A DNA stretch of 64,000 bases from Planctomycetales bacterium (GTDB lineage: Bacteria > Planctomycetota > Planctomycetia > Planctomycetales > Planctomycetaceae), in assembly GCA_026400835.1 (NCBI GenBank), contig JAPLOA010000033.1, positions 1-64,000 of the forward strand. Reading direction: 5' to 3'. Made by a program: the position numbers and the translations under genes. Below are positions 54,584 through 64,000 of the stretch, piece after piece. The notes beneath the pieces are model-generated. The model searched no databases and was not told the DNA's origin. It saw only the letters and a program-made list of their open reading frames with translations. Every line of letters starts with the position of its first letter. Position 1 is the stretch's first letter.

Positions 54584-54612
54584 GACGCCTCCTGGCTCAA
54601 CCAGGGGGCGTC
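54584..54612 (+). terminator. 12-bp hairpin downstream of the cytochrome-WD40 gene
   Basis: GACGCCTCCTGG and CCAGGGGGCGTC form a 12-pair stem (one T-G pair) with a CTCAA loop, 38 bases after the stop codon. No good T-run follows (GTCGTT), so it could be a rho-dependent or mRNA-stabilising hairpin. Confidence 0.55.
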
Positions 54613-54896
54613 GTCGTTGACGGCCAATGCGGGAGTCGACGGCCCGAAAAAGAAGAACTTCACCGCCGCCTCAGCGCAGAAAGAGACTGCGAAAGCGAAA
54701 AGCAACCCGCGCAAACGTGGCTCGCAGAGCTGCTTTTCGCTGGAGGTCGGCAAGGTGCGTTTCCACATGCCCGAAAAAATACGGGGAGTGAACGCGTTCG
54801 GAGATTGACGGGCGGGTGACTGTTACAATCTCGCTGCACGCGAGTCTGACTTCTTCGTGCATTCTCAGTCAAAAAACGTCGCCAGAGGTTCCGCTT

Positions 54897-56327
54897 GTGT
54901 CCCACGAGATTTACGAAAACCCGCTGATTACCCGATACGCCTCCAGGGAAATGGCGACCATCTGGTCGGCTCAGACGAAGCATTCCACCTGGCGGCGACT
55001 CTGGATTGCACTGGCTGAATGTCAGCAGGAATTGGGGCTGAATATCACCGACATTCAGCTTGAAGAAATGCGAGCCTCGGTTGATGACATCGACTTTGTT
55101 GCAGCCGATCGTTATGAGCGTAAGCTCAGGCACGATGTCATGGCTCATGTTCACGCGTGGGGAGACCAGTGCCCAACGGCTCGTCCTATCGTTCATCTGG
55201 GAGCGACCAGTTGCTTTGTCACGGATAACTCGGAACTGATTCAGATCCGAGACAGTCTGCAGCTTGTGCGGCGGCGTCTGGTCCAGGTCATCGATCAGAT
55301 CGCTCGCTTTGCTGCAACGTACAGAGATCTCCCGTGTCTCGGGTTTACTCATCTCCAGCCAGCACAGCCGACCACGGTGGGCAAACGAGCGACGTTGTGG
55401 TGCTGGGACCTCCTTCTGGATCTCGAAGAGATCGAACATCGTATCTCAACGCTGCGATTTCGAGGCGTCAAAGGCACGACGGGAACTCAGGCCACGTTCC
55501 TGTCACTGTTCAAAGGCGATCATGCCAAAGTTGAACTGCTCGACAAAATGGTGACCGAGCGGATGGGTTTTGAAGAATACCACCCAGTGACCGGCCAGAC
55601 GTATTCTCGCAAGGTCGACGCGCAGGTGATGGCGACTTTGAACGGGATCGCCCAGACCTGTCACAAAGCAGGAACCGATGTGCGGATTCTTCAGCATCGT
55701 AAGGAAGTGGAAGAACCGTTTGGCAAGGAACAAATCGGTTCGTCCGCGATGGCCTACAAACGCAACCCGATGCGCAGCGAACGTATGTGTGCACTGGCTC
55801 GCTTTGCGATGAGTCTTCAGTCCGGCATCGACAACACGATGGCCACGCAGTGGATGGAGAGAACTCTGGACGACAGTGCGATCCGTCGTTTGTCGATGCC
55901 ACAGGCGTTTCTGTCGATCGACGCGTGCCTGATTCTGTATCGCAACATTTCCGACGGGATGGTGGTGTATCCGAAAGTCATCGAACGCAATCTGAATTCA
56001 GAACTGCCTTTCATGGCGACGGAAGAAATCCTGATGGCCGGCGTGCAGGCTGGTGGAGATCGTCAGGAACTGCATGAAGTGATTCGAGTTCACAGCCAGA
56101 AAGCCGCCGACCAGGTCAAGACTCAGGGGGGAGCTAACGACCTGATCGAACGACTCCGCACTGAGCCAGGATTTGCGGCCGTTGATCTCGACAGCACACT
56201 CGATGCAAAGCTCTACATCGGCCGTGCTCCGCAGCAGGTCGATTCCTTCATCGCGGGCTATGTCGAGCCTGTGAGGAAGTGTTACGCATCAGACCTTTCT
56301 GTTGGTACAGAAGATCTGCGAGTTTGA
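54897..56327 (+). CDS. purB: adenylosuccinate lyase
   Basis: PurB cleaves adenylosuccinate and SAICAR in purine synthesis (cytoplasmic, homotetramer). The 476-residue product has the family signature '[17 protein letters not shown]' with the catalytic loop, plus '[16 protein letters not shown]', '[17 protein letters not shown]' and '[16 protein letters not shown]'. GTG 54897 is chosen as the start because GAGGT lies 8 bases upstream and '[15 protein letters not shown]' is the expected N-terminus; the frame open to 54816 has no homology. Length is typical. It is convergent with the dehydrogenase gene, with a repeat and a long hairpin between them. Confidence 0.95.
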   Translation: MSHEIYENPLITRYASREMATIWSAQTKHSTWRRLWIALAECQQELGLNITDIQLEEMRASVDDIDFVAADRYERKLRHDVMAHVHAWGDQCPTARPIVHLGATSCFVTDNSELIQIRDSLQLVRRRLVQVIDQIARFAATYRDLPCLGFTHLQPAQPTTVGKRATLWCWDLLLDLEEIEHRISTLRFRGVKGTTGTQATFLSLFKGDHAKVELLDKMVTERMGFEEYHPVTGQTYSRKVDAQVMATLNGIAQTCHKAGTDVRILQHRKEVEEPFGKEQIGSSAMAYKRNPMRSERMCALARFAMSLQSGIDNTMATQWMERTLDDSAIRRLSMPQAFLSIDACLILYRNISDGMVVYPKVIERNLNSELPFMATEEILMAGVQAGGDRQELHEVIRVHSQKAADQVKTQGGANDLIERLRTEPGFAAVDLDSTLDAKLYIGRAPQQVDSFIAGYVEPVRKCYASDLSVGTEDLRV

Positions 56328-56394
56328 TCGCCGCTGGATAGTTCTCCATCGAAGAAATATGCGCCAGCAGCCCTAACAGACGGTGGATCTAAAC

Positions 56395-56480
56395 ACAACC
56401 CGAAGCGTGAGTTTTGAAGTTGACTTTTTCAGGCCTCGGAGGGCCGACACAAGGGCGGATGTGTCGGCCCTTCAGGCCTG
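56395..56480. repeat. dispersed repeat copy and long hairpin between convergent genes
   Basis: 56395-56421 is a copy of the AACCCGAAGCGTGAG-TTTTGAAGTTG repeat seen at 10611 and 15273. At 56430-56480 a two-part hairpin follows: CAGGCCT..AGGGCCGACAC (56430-56450) pairs with GTGTCGGCCCT..AGGCCTG (56461-56480), 18 base pairs with small internal bulges and a 10-base loop. It lies between the converging purB and dehydrogenase genes, where it could terminate both transcripts. Confidence 0.65.
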
Positions 56481-56532
56481 GAGCAAAGTGTCTTTTGCAG
56501 TCGTGTTTGCGGAGACTAAGCGACTGGCCGTA

Positions 56533-57594
56533 TCAGCCCTGCAGTGGTTCTTTGCCGATGACACGCTTCCATTTGGCAAGGAACTCCGGGTTGGATTTCA
56601 ACTCGGGATTGAGCACTCCGTGGGGCCATTGGCCGAGGGACAGATCCAGCATACTCTGACAGGCCGTACGGCCGATGTCGCGAAACATCTCGTGCGTCCA
56701 TGCAATCGAGTGCGGCGCCAGCAGGACGTTGTCCAGATCTCCGAAGCGATGCGGAGTGATGACTGGCTCCACCGCGAAGCAGTCAAGGGCCGCTCCGGCA
56801 ATGCGACGAGACTTCAGCAGGTCGTAAAGAGGATCTTCATCGACGATTCCGCCACGAGCGGTATTCAGCAAATAAGCATCGCTCTTCATCCAGTGCAGCT
56901 CTTTGGCGCCGATCAGTCCTCGAGTCTTATCGTTCAGTGGACAGTGAACGGAGACGAAATCCGATGTTCGCATCAGCTCTTCAAGGCTGACAGAACGCAC
57001 GCCAATTGATTCGAACGCTGAAGCCGGCAGGACAGGATCGAAGGCAATCGGTTGTTTCATTCCAAAGCCGTCAAGTAGTTTGACCAGACAGCGACCGATG
57101 CCACCCAACCCAATCACACCCAGCGTTCGATCACGGAGCTCGCAGCCCATGTAATTTGTGCGAGCATCCCATTCACCAGTTCGAACCAGTCGATCCTTCG
57201 CCACCAGTTGGTGAGTCAGCGCGAGCATCCAGGTGATTGTGGCTTCTGCCACGGGGCGATCCACAGCACCGGCCGTGATCATGGCGAGAACGAGGTTTCG
57301 AGTACACGCGGCGACATCAACACTGTCGTAGCCCACTCCAAATCGACCGATCGCCAGAAAATCCTGACTGTCCGCCAGGCTGGCCTCAGTCACGCGGGGA
57401 GTCAACACAATGGAACCCTGCTGGCCATGCAACTGATCCGGCGAGATCTCAGGCCGATGCTGATCAAACTTCGACACGTTCACATGACTGTGACCGTCAA
57501 AGATACTGAATCCCAGGTCTGCAAATCGTGGGTGTCCGGCAGCATCGTAAAAGTCACCAGTGAGTGCGACGTGAAAAGCAGAACGGTTAGACAT
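56533..57594 (-). CDS. D-2-hydroxyacid dehydrogenase (NAD-dependent)
   Basis: The 353-residue cytoplasmic enzyme matches the D-isomer-specific 2-hydroxyacid dehydrogenase family: cofactor motif 'TLGVIGLGGIGRCLVKLL', catalytic Arg in 'LLNTARGGIVDED', Glu in 'LDCFAVEPV' and His in 'LLAPHSIAWTHEM'. Family substrates include phosphoglycerate, glycerate, glyoxylate and lactate. The extended N-terminal substrate-binding half does not indicate which. Length is normal for a two-domain member; it lacks the ACT regulatory tail of SerA. Confidence 0.88.
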   Translation of the reverse strand: MSNRSAFHVALTGDFYDAAGHPRFADLGFSIFDGHSHVNVSKFDQHRPEISPDQLHGQQGSIVLTPRVTEASLADSQDFLAIGRFGVGYDSVDVAACTRNLVLAMITAGAVDRPVAEATITWMLALTHQLVAKDRLVRTGEWDARTNYMGCELRDRTLGVIGLGGIGRCLVKLLDGFGMKQPIAFDPVLPASAFESIGVRSVSLEELMRTSDFVSVHCPLNDKTRGLIGAKELHWMKSDAYLLNTARGGIVDEDPLYDLLKSRRIAGAALDCFAVEPVITPHRFGDLDNVLLAPHSIAWTHEMFRDIGRTACQSMLDLSLGQWPHGVLNPELKSNPEFLAKWKRVIGKEPLQG

Positions 57595-57727
57595 TTCGTA
57601 GCTCTGTAGACGGGGCAGTTTCGGAGGCTCAATGAAGCGGGAACCTTAACTGCGAAAAATCCAGATCACAACCGAGCGATCGATCCGCACAATCTGAATC
57701 TCACCGCCACCGGCAGAAAACATCGTG

Positions 57728-59206
57728 TTACTTCTGTGATGTCTGAGTTCCATGTTCTTCACGATTCATATCGCGCAATTGCATTTCACGATCTCGTTGG
57801 TCTAACTCCGTCTTTTGCATGCGACTCATGAACAGAATGATCGTTCCAATCACAATAGCGAGCATCGCAATCCCCAGAATGAGCAGAGATTGTCGACTCA
57901 ACTTGATTCCGAAGACTTTTTCACCAAGGATCAGGTCATCGGCAGAGTTTGCAGCGGAAGACGACGAGCCTGCGAATCCGAATTCACTGGGATCTGTGGG
58001 CGGAATCGTCGAGATCGTGGCCAGGTTCTTTGCGATTCGTAGTCGAGTTTGGCATTTCACACAACGGCCCGTTTTTCCAGCATGTTTCTCCGATAGTCGG
58101 AACTCTTTACCACAATTTGGACAGTTAATGGCTCCGTTCTTTTTGACCCGGGAAACTTTGCCCGTCGGAAGCGCCTCACCAATGGATCGCAGCGGAACGG
58201 ACTTTGGTTTTCGTTTTCTGAAACTGGTGGCATCACTCGCAGCTCGTGCGGTGGAGTCATTCGCGGCATTTGCAGGTGGAGGAGCAATGGTTCGCGAGGA
58301 GATCAGCGACATATCAGATTCGGGTTCGGAACTCAGTCCCGCGATGACAGCGTCTGCAAATTCGCCGCACGTGGCGAAGCGTTCTTCGGGCTTCTTCAGC
58401 AGAGCCCTTGCGACGGCCGCAGCCACGGCAGCAGGCACTGCTTTTCTCACCTCGTTCAAAAGTGGCAACACTCTGCGTGTCTGATTGACCATTGTCGCCG
58501 AAGGGCTTTTCCCCAGCATCGGCGGAGTTCCAATCAGTGCGTTGTACACAGTGATTGCCAGAGAGTACTGATCGGCTCTGCCATCGTAGTCTCGTCCCAG
58601 CACGATTTCGGGGGCCACAAAATTGGGCGTCCCGACAACGAGACCGGCTCCCGTAGCGTCTGCATCACCTTCGTCCGCCTCCCCGTACATCATTTTGGTC
58701 AGACCGAAATCACTCAGAAATGCATTGCCGTGTTCGTCGAACAGGATATTGGCCGGCTTAACATCGCGATGCACGACCTGCATCTGATGCGCAAAATCCA
58801 GCGCCTTCGCGACGGACGGCAACCATGTGCGAAGCGAATCGATTCGCATCGCCGCCGGCTTGCCTTCTTTGGTTTGCATGCGATCCAGCAGGCATCCGCC
58901 GGAGAGGTACTGCATGACAACATAAGGAACAGAGCCGTGAACTCCAATATCCATAATCCTCACAATGTGGGGATGCTGTAACTGAACAAGCAGACGGCTT
59001 TCTCGTTGAAAACGTTCTTTCAGCGATGGATCCAGCAACTTCTCTTTTCGTGGAACCTTGATGACGACTTCTGTTTCCAGACGATGATCAAAAGCGCGAT
59101 AGACCAGGGCCATACTGCCCGCACCGATGCGCGCCATGACTCGAAAACGTTTGTCTGCCAGAGAAACGCCGACAAATCGATCGGGTTGAGTGGAATCAGA
59201 AGTCAT
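57728..59206 (-). CDS. Ser/Thr protein kinase with zinc-ribbon and C-terminal membrane segment
   Basis: The 492-residue product has a Hanks-type kinase domain at its N-terminus: glycine-rich 'RIGAGSMALVYRAF', invariant Lys 50 in 'VVIKVPR', catalytic 'HRDVKPANILFD' (146-157) and 'SDFGLTKMM' (166-168). After about residue 290 a Ser/Ala/Lys-rich linker contains a zinc-ribbon-type motif 'CPNCGKEFRLSEKHAG' with a second 'CVKCQ' pair. A hydrophobic segment (about 436-458, 'LLILGIAMLAIVIGTIILF') and a short charged tail end the protein. The kinase is therefore cytoplasmic and anchored from its C-terminus. It is the last gene of a three-gene minus-strand unit with another kinase and a WD40 protein. 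Confidence 0.92.
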   Translation of the reverse strand: MTSDSTQPDRFVGVSLADKRFRVMARIGAGSMALVYRAFDHRLETEVVIKVPRKEKLLDPSLKERFQRESRLLVQLQHPHIVRIMDIGVHGSVPYVVMQYLSGGCLLDRMQTKEGKPAAMRIDSLRTWLPSVAKALDFAHQMQVVHRDVKPANILFDEHGNAFLSDFGLTKMMYGEADEGDADATGAGLVVGTPNFVAPEIVLGRDYDGRADQYSLAITVYNALIGTPPMLGKSPSATMVNQTRRVLPLLNEVRKAVPAAVAAAVARALLKKPEERFATCGEFADAVIAGLSSEPESDMSLISSRTIAPPPANAANDSTARAASDATSFRKRKPKSVPLRSIGEALPTGKVSRVKKNGAINCPNCGKEFRLSEKHAGKTGRCVKCQTRLRIAKNLATISTIPPTDPSEFGFAGSSSSAANSADDLILGEKVFGIKLSRQSLLILGIAMLAIVIGTIILFMSRMQKTELDQRDREMQLRDMNREEHGTQTSQK

Positions 59207-59289
59207 TGGAAATTTGTTGAGATCAGAATCTGATTAGGGGGGCATTTGTGGGGAGAGCCGCTGTCATGGCGGCTCGTTAGTCGAACAGA

Positions 59290-60879
59290 CTACGGCGGCG
59301 TATCGAGGTCATCGAGAGAGAACGTGGATTTTCCCGCGGCGGCGTCCTTCTTATCTGCCCCAGTTGACTCTTCCTTTTCTGCCCCCGCTGGCTTTTTGGG
59401 TTGGATCAGGTTTGTTTTGCCTTTTTGTATTGACGGATCTGCGTCGCTGCCTTCTTCAAAATTCCTGATGGGAGTTTCCGGATCAGGATCCCTGCCATTG
59501 AGAAACAGAAGTATCGCCAGTGACAACGCTGTCAACGATCCCGCGATGATCCAGATGCGCGATCCCCTGTGCGATGTCGGAGCGGTTTCTATTGGAGCTT
59601 TCGCAGCCTTCTTCTTCTTTTCCTTGTGTGATACGGTCTGCCAATCGATTTCGGCCGCGCGATCCAGTACCGAACGCACAGTCGGATCTGTCGCAGGCTG
59701 CGTTTCCGCGACTGACGATGTTTCAGCCGGTTTTTTCCCTCTGCGTTTTCGCGGTCGTGCGTCACCGTCGCCGCTTTCCGATGCCGAGAATCCGGAATCG
59801 TCAGGATGTACGGCCGCCGTGTCTGTGGGCACCTGTTCGTCCGCCCAACGCCCAACCAGTCCATCAGCAGACTGATTTCGAGAAATTGATCCGGGGGCCG
59901 AGCGAGCCACGGAACCGCTGGCCCCGGACGACGTCCTCGTCAGGAATTGCGTGAGTTCAGCATGGCATTCTCCCATTGTCTGAAATCGTTTTTGAGGCGA
60001 TGTCGCCATCATCTTCAGGCACAGCCCTGACAACTCGGCAGGGACCTCGCCGTTGATTGCATCAGGAGCCTCGCAATTTCCCTGAAGGATTCCGAAAAGC
60101 ACCTGAGTCATCGTCCCGCGATAGGGACGCTTCCCGGTCAGGGCTTCATAGAAGATGACACCCAGACTAAAAATGTCTGAACGGTGGTCGACGCCTCGAC
60201 CATTCACCTGCTCCGGAGACATATAGGCCGGGCTGCCCAGAATTTGTCCCTGATGCGTGATCCCCGAGTCCTTCTCATCTCGCAACATCGCCAGACCGAA
60301 ATCCAGCAGTACCGGAAGTCCATCGGAGTCGAGCATGATGTTGGCTGACTTGAGATCACGATGCACAACCTGATGGTCGTGTGCATGCTGCATTGCGAGG
60401 CAGATTTTCTGGATCAGTCTCGCTGCTTCACGTGGCCGAAGAAAGCGTCCCTTCCCTACAGCGCTGTCGAGGGTTGAACCTTTGACAAAGCCCATCGCAA
60501 TAAACACTTTCCCGTCGATCTCCCCAACGTCATAGATTGGACAAATCGAAGGGTGGTTGAGCCGCGCGACCGCACGTGCCTCTCGATAAAACCGTTGAAG
60601 CATCTGAGTTCGAGCGTCTGCGTTCTCCAGCTTCGGCACTTTGATGGCCACATCCCGGTCCAGAACTTTATCCCGGCCTCGATAAACTGTCCCCATCGCA
60701 CCAGCCCCCAACTCCGCCACGACCTCGTATCGGCCCAGCATGAAGGGCATGCTCCGGGCTGAATCATGACCGTCCGCGGAGTCCGAAACTGAGTTCGACT
60801 TGAGCTCGTTGTCAGGCACGCGACGTTGCCGCGGCTCCATGTCACGGCCATCATTCTGATCAGGATCGGATGACGTCAT
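59290..60879 (-). CDS. Ser/Thr protein kinase with C-terminal membrane segment
   Basis: The 529-residue product from ATG 60879 (the frame opens at 60897) has a Hanks-type kinase domain: 'VVAELGAGAMGTVYRG', 'VAIKVPKLEN', catalytic 'HRDLKSANIMLD' and 'LLDFGLAML', followed by the activation-segment 'GSPAYMSPEQV'. The C-terminal half is a basic, low-complexity linker (RPRKRRGKKPA, HKEKKKKAAK), a transmembrane segment (RIWIIAGSLTALSLAILLFL) and a charged acidic tail. It is transcribed with the downstream kinase (83 bases) and the upstream WD40 protein, and may transmit signals sensed by the WD40 partner. Confidence 0.9.
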   Translation of the reverse strand: MTSSDPDQNDGRDMEPRQRRVPDNELKSNSVSDSADGHDSARSMPFMLGRYEVVAELGAGAMGTVYRGRDKVLDRDVAIKVPKLENADARTQMLQRFYREARAVARLNHPSICPIYDVGEIDGKVFIAMGFVKGSTLDSAVGKGRFLRPREAARLIQKICLAMQHAHDHQVVHRDLKSANIMLDSDGLPVLLDFGLAMLRDEKDSGITHQGQILGSPAYMSPEQVNGRGVDHRSDIFSLGVIFYEALTGKRPYRGTMTQVLFGILQGNCEAPDAINGEVPAELSGLCLKMMATSPQKRFQTMGECHAELTQFLTRTSSGASGSVARSAPGSISRNQSADGLVGRWADEQVPTDTAAVHPDDSGFSASESGDGDARPRKRRGKKPAETSSVAETQPATDPTVRSVLDRAAEIDWQTVSHKEKKKKAAKAPIETAPTSHRGSRIWIIAGSLTALSLAILLFLNGRDPDPETPIRNFEEGSDADPSIQKGKTNLIQPKKPAGAEKEESTGADKKDAAAGKSTFSLDDLDTPP

Positions 60880-60912
60880 CGTCGCCCTCAACATCAAATA
60901 AGGAATGCGGAA

Positions 60913-63900
60913 TCATCGAATTTTCCGAACCCGTACGAATTGTTCCTGAATGTCGATCAGTGACCAGATCTTCAGCCGATTCTCGCGGCCGAAGCTTGCC
61001 AGATAAGTCGGATTCTTTGTTCCCGGCAGCGGCCTCGAAAAACTCAGACCAATCACGGGACCATCATGGGCGGTGTCTCCTTCGGCCGGCACCGGGACAG
61101 AGAGCGTGGGATTTGCCGAGCTTAAGTCATGGATGGAAATCGTTCCGTTCAATTTTCCGATAGCGAGCCAACGGCCATCCTCTGAAAGATTCACTGTTTG
61201 AATAATTTCGCTGTTCAGGGGAATCCCCCAGACAGAATCGCCTCGTCGCTTATTGCCGGCATTCAGATCGCCCACAAAAATCCCCACAGACGTCCGAATA
61301 ATCACACGAGGCATTTGCCCCACAAAACTCAAGGTGATTCGATCCGCAATTCCCGCAAAGCCTTCCTTCGGGAGCGGCATGGATGCGATCAAGCCCCATT
61401 GACCATTCTTCAGGCCATACAATCTCACACTAAAGCCTTCCGTCCCGTCGCTCGAATGAGCGACAGCCACGAGGGTCTGGTCATCGGGGGAGAACGCAAG
61501 TGCCGGAAATCCAACCCCGCCGTTCGATTTTTCAAAAGAACTGCCGTTGATCGCGTCCATAGGGATAAGAACTTCAAATCGCGACAGATCTTCCGTTCTG
61601 CAGACGAAGAGTTTGTGATCTTCTCCGCGTTCCGAGATTGCAATGGCCAGTTTGTCGTCCGTGTTACCAAACGCAATGGCTCTGGCGATTGTGTTGAATC
61701 CTTCCGGCAAGGAAATCGGCACATTGTCAAAGGATTTCGCATCATACAGGGAGAGCAATTGTTCCTGCGAATCCACTCGCACCTGACGGGTCACGGCAAG
61801 CAGTGCATTCTCCGGAGCACGCTGCCATGCGATTGTTGAGCCGTGAGTCAGGTAACGAGGAGGAACATTATCAAACAATCGATACACCGACACAGACGGC
61901 ATCGTCAACAAACGATCTTCGACCGCTGAAAGATGCATTTCCTGAGTGCTCTCGGTGGTTTCAAACTGCTTCAGGGGAATCCCGGAGAGCATGTCCCAAA
62001 CATTCAGAGAACCTTTAGATTCCTCCTCTTGCAGCGGAGGGAAGGCGGCCGCCACTGTGCCGCCATCATTGGAGATCAGCAAAGGGATTCGAATACCGCC
62101 GCCCTCATCCTTTGATCGTGGGAATCTGTAGTTCGTTGCGATTGTCTGAATCGCTCTGCTATCCGACATCTGTTCCAATCTCCGGCGAAACGACTCAATG
62201 GTCTGTGGATCAAGAGATGATTCGGAGCCGTTCTCCAACAATCCGTTAAAGGCACTGCCCGAAAGCTGCCGCACGAAAGACCGCTGAGTCGTCACAAGCT
62301 TCCGTACCAGACCGTTGACAGAGTTGTCCTGCGCCGAGGAAGTCCTGACAGGCTCTGAATTTTCAGAATTGCTCGACGCTGCAGCAGCGATTTCCGCGGG
62401 CAGCGATTTCACCGACTGAAAGTCCGTCACCAGCCCGGGGGGAGGTGTCCATTTTTGGTCTTTGCCGGACGGGAATCGTTGCCCCGGACTTTGTCCCTCC
62501 GAAAACTGTTCCTCATACACACCCTCGTACTGAGCGCTCCGCGCGGACATCATGCGTTCGACGATGTTCTCGTGAAGTCGACTCTCTTTCTGCGGGGCAC
62601 CAAAGCCGGTCTGATCGCCTGATCGCAGTTCCTGAAGATCACGACGAACGCCGTCTTCCTGTCGCAGTCGTCGACTTCTGGAATCATTTCCGCTTCTTTC
62701 ACTGTCGGACAATGAAACGGACAACTCTTCCAGCAACCCGGAGGACTGACGCTCCATGACCTCGGCCGCGATGCTTAGACGCAACTTTTCAAGGTTAGGA
62801 AGGGGATTAACAGACACAGTGCCGGAGGCATCAAGTGACACAAGATTGTCAGACGCATTCGAGAATGCCAGCGCAGTGATACGTTGATCGTTCCCCGTGA
62901 TGCTCAGAATCTTCCTGCCTGCACTACTGCGGTTTGCAAGATCCCACACCAGAACTTCATTCGCGGAGTTGACCGTTGCCAGCAATTCCTGCTTCTCGTC
63001 AAGCCGAAACAGCGTTGGAATACCCGGGTGTGCGAACGACATTGATTGCGAAGAGGCCGATCCTCCGGAGTTGAGCACCCAGATCGATACCGTCGCAAGA
63101 TCAGTGCGTGCCACCAACAGCGAACCACGAACGATGATCTGTCGGACCGGACTCTCGGTGGTGAACTCATGCAGTTTCTTCAACTCAGAAGATCCTCGAT
63201 CCCAGACCGTGACGAGCCCTTCCGACGTTCCTGTGGCAAGGCGTTCGCCTGTCTCGTCGAAGGCGACTGCAGTCGCCTGGCCCTCAGTGAGCTGAATCGT
63301 TCCGAGTTCACCTGTGCCAACAACCTTCAGGCCTCCCGCATTGTCCACGAACAACAACGAATTCGATGTCACGAACAGACAATCTTTAGCCTGAATGTTG
63401 ACCACCTGGGTGACCAATCCTGTTTCAATGCTTCGAACTTCGACGGATTTTTCAAGAATCAGCAGCAGGCTCCTGCCATCCGGAGAAAGCTGTATATCGG
63501 TGCAGGCTGGGGGAATCTCAATTTGCTTCACAAGCCCCGTCTTCTGGTCGTAAAGGGAAGCATGACGTTTTCCATTGGCTCCCGTCAGCAGCAGGACACG
63601 ACTTCCATCTGTGCTGCACGACGACTTGAGAAGATCCGGAGTCGGTTCGTCGCTCTTCCAGTACACTTTTCCATCCGCGCTTTCCGAGCTGACCAACCCC
63701 TTCTCATCAGCAAAAAATGCGCCAGAACCTTGCGGAAGCAAACGACTGTTCTTGACGACTGAGGCCGGTCGACTGGAGAACATCTGCTGCCGTGGCCATG
63801 TTCGCAACTCGCCGTTCTTCAAGGAGGTGATCAGGAACGGTGCTCCTTCCACAAAGAACGCATTGTCCACGCCAGTCGCTGTGAGCCTTCGCATGCGGGT

Positions 63901-64000
63901 CCCGCTGACACTCCATTCTTCGGCCGAGTCGATTCCGTACAGCAGAACGGTTTCCCCGGTCAATCCTACCGCGATTTTGTTAGCCGCAAGTCCCGGCCGG
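60913..64000 (-). CDS. very large WD40 repeat protein (5' truncated by window edge)
   Basis: The minus-strand frame is open from the window edge, with no start codon needed; the first visible in-frame start (63961-63963, TTG) is internal, because upstream codons ('LAANKIAVGL') already read as blade sequence. At least 1029 residues are visible, with WD40-like blades marked by 'AVAFDETGERLATGTSEGLV', 'ITALAFSNASDNLVSLDASG', 'FPALAFSPDDQTLVAVAHSS' and 'QTVNLSEDGRWLAIGKLNGT', and a Ser/Arg-rich insertion near 460-540 ('SDSERSGNDSRSRRLRQEDG'). It ends 33 bases before the kinase start, so the three genes look like one operon. Its localisation cannot be judged without the N-terminus. Confidence 0.8.
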   Translation of the reverse strand, partial: RPGLAANKIAVGLTGETVLLYGIDSAEEWSVSGTRMRRLTATGVDNAFFVEGAPFLITSLKNGELRTWPRQQMFSSRPASVVKNSRLLPQGSGAFFADEKGLVSSESADGKVYWKSDEPTPDLLKSSCSTDGSRVLLLTGANGKRHASLYDQKTGLVKQIEIPPACTDIQLSPDGRSLLLILEKSVEVRSIETGLVTQVVNIQAKDCLFVTSNSLLFVDNAGGLKVVGTGELGTIQLTEGQATAVAFDETGERLATGTSEGLVTVWDRGSSELKKLHEFTTESPVRQIIVRGSLLVARTDLATVSIWVLNSGGSASSQSMSFAHPGIPTLFRLDEKQELLATVNSANEVLVWDLANRSSAGRKILSITGNDQRITALAFSNASDNLVSLDASGTVSVNPLPNLEKLRLSIAAEVMERQSSGLLEELSVSLSDSERSGNDSRSRRLRQEDGVRRDLQELRSGDQTGFGAPQKESRLHENIVERMMSARSAQYEGVYEEQFSEGQSPGQRFPSGKDQKWTPPPGLVTDFQSVKSLPAEIAAAASSNSENSEPVRTSSAQDNSVNGLVRKLVTTQRSFVRQLSGSAFNGLLENGSESSLDPQTIESFRRRLEQMSDSRAIQTIATNYRFPRSKDEGGGIRIPLLISNDGGTVAAAFPPLQEEESKGSLNVWDMLSGIPLKQFETTESTQEMHLSAVEDRLLTMPSVSVYRLFDNVPPRYLTHGSTIAWQRAPENALLAVTRQVRVDSQEQLLSLYDAKSFDNVPISLPEGFNTIARAIAFGNTDDKLAIAISERGEDHKLFVCRTEDLSRFEVLIPMDAINGSSFEKSNGGVGFPALAFSPDDQTLVAVAHSSDGTEGFSVRLYGLKNGQWGLIASMPLPKEGFAGIADRITLSFVGQMPRVIIRTSVGIFVGDLNAGNKRRGDSVWGIPLNSEIIQTVNLSEDGRWLAIGKLNGTISIHDLSSANPTLSVPVPAEGDTAHDGPVIGLSFSRPLPGTKNPTYLASFGRENRLKIWSLIDIQEQFVRVRKIR

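Noticed and set aside
54617-54808. 63-codon basic ORF between the WD40 gene and purB
   Set aside because: TTG start without a ribosome site, composition not clearly coding, and competing frames are equally open.

Overview
The window looks like a chromosomal segment of a planctomycete (Planctomycetota, probably order Planctomycetales; I cannot name the genus). The evidence is the gene content: large secreted DUF1549/DUF1553-type proteins with haem-binding CxxCH motifs, PQQ-like and WD40 beta-propellers, PPC-domain proteins, a formylglycine sulfatase, Ser/Thr kinases with C-terminal transmembrane anchors, LL-diaminopimelate aminotransferase, and several families of short dispersed inverted repeats between genes. 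No rRNA, tRNA, CRISPR array, complete IS element or prophage was seen.

Layout. 1-5.6 kb: tail of an unknown gene, a very large secreted PQQ-propeller protein and a small basic protein. 5.9-15.2 kb: amino-acid metabolism (acetolactate synthase small subunit, DapL, two class IV aminotransferases, a nitrilase-type hydrolase), an SDR oxidoreductase, a lipoprotein with a gluzincin-type metalloprotease motif, and TatC with an enlarged first periplasmic loop. 15.2-24.6 kb: a coupled pair of secreted proteins (HEAT/jelly-roll and PQQ propeller), a membrane PIN-TRAM protein overlapping a three-domain Rid-family protein, an MFS transporter overlapping a beta-hydroxyacid dehydrogenase, and a sulfatase. 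24.7-31 kb: small enzymes, including an alpha/beta hydrolase fused to a CPXCG zinc-binding tail, a 48-residue DUF2256 protein, a DUF1572 gene with an apparent internal deletion, and larB.

31.4-37.1 kb (minus strand): the most interesting region. It is a chemotaxis-type operon that appears to be decaying. CheA is cut down to its Hpt domain and linker. CheR survives only as frameshifted, stop-containing fragments between cheB and cheX. One CheY has lost its first strand and acidic pocket, and a terminal accessory gene carries an in-frame TGA. One CheY, an HDOD protein, CheB and CheX still look intact. No CheW or chemoreceptor is present.

37.5-54.6 kb: a CehA/McbA-type PHP metallohydrolase, an adenylate-kinase-like protein with a C-terminal extension, a PVC-type dehydrogenase/cytochrome protein, and a run of three large secreted proteins (DUF1549/1553 cytochrome, PPC with coiled coil, cytochrome-WD40 with coiled coil). 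These probably work together at the cell surface or in the periplasm. 54.9-57.6 kb: convergent purB and a D-2-hydroxyacid dehydrogenase. 57.7-64 kb (minus strand): a probable signalling operon of a large WD40 protein (running off the window edge) and two membrane-anchored Ser/Thr kinases.

At least four families of short palindromic or inverted repeats occupy the intergenic gaps and account for much of the non-coding sequence. Translation starts were chosen from ribosome-binding sites, signal peptides and family alignment from memory; no database search was possible.
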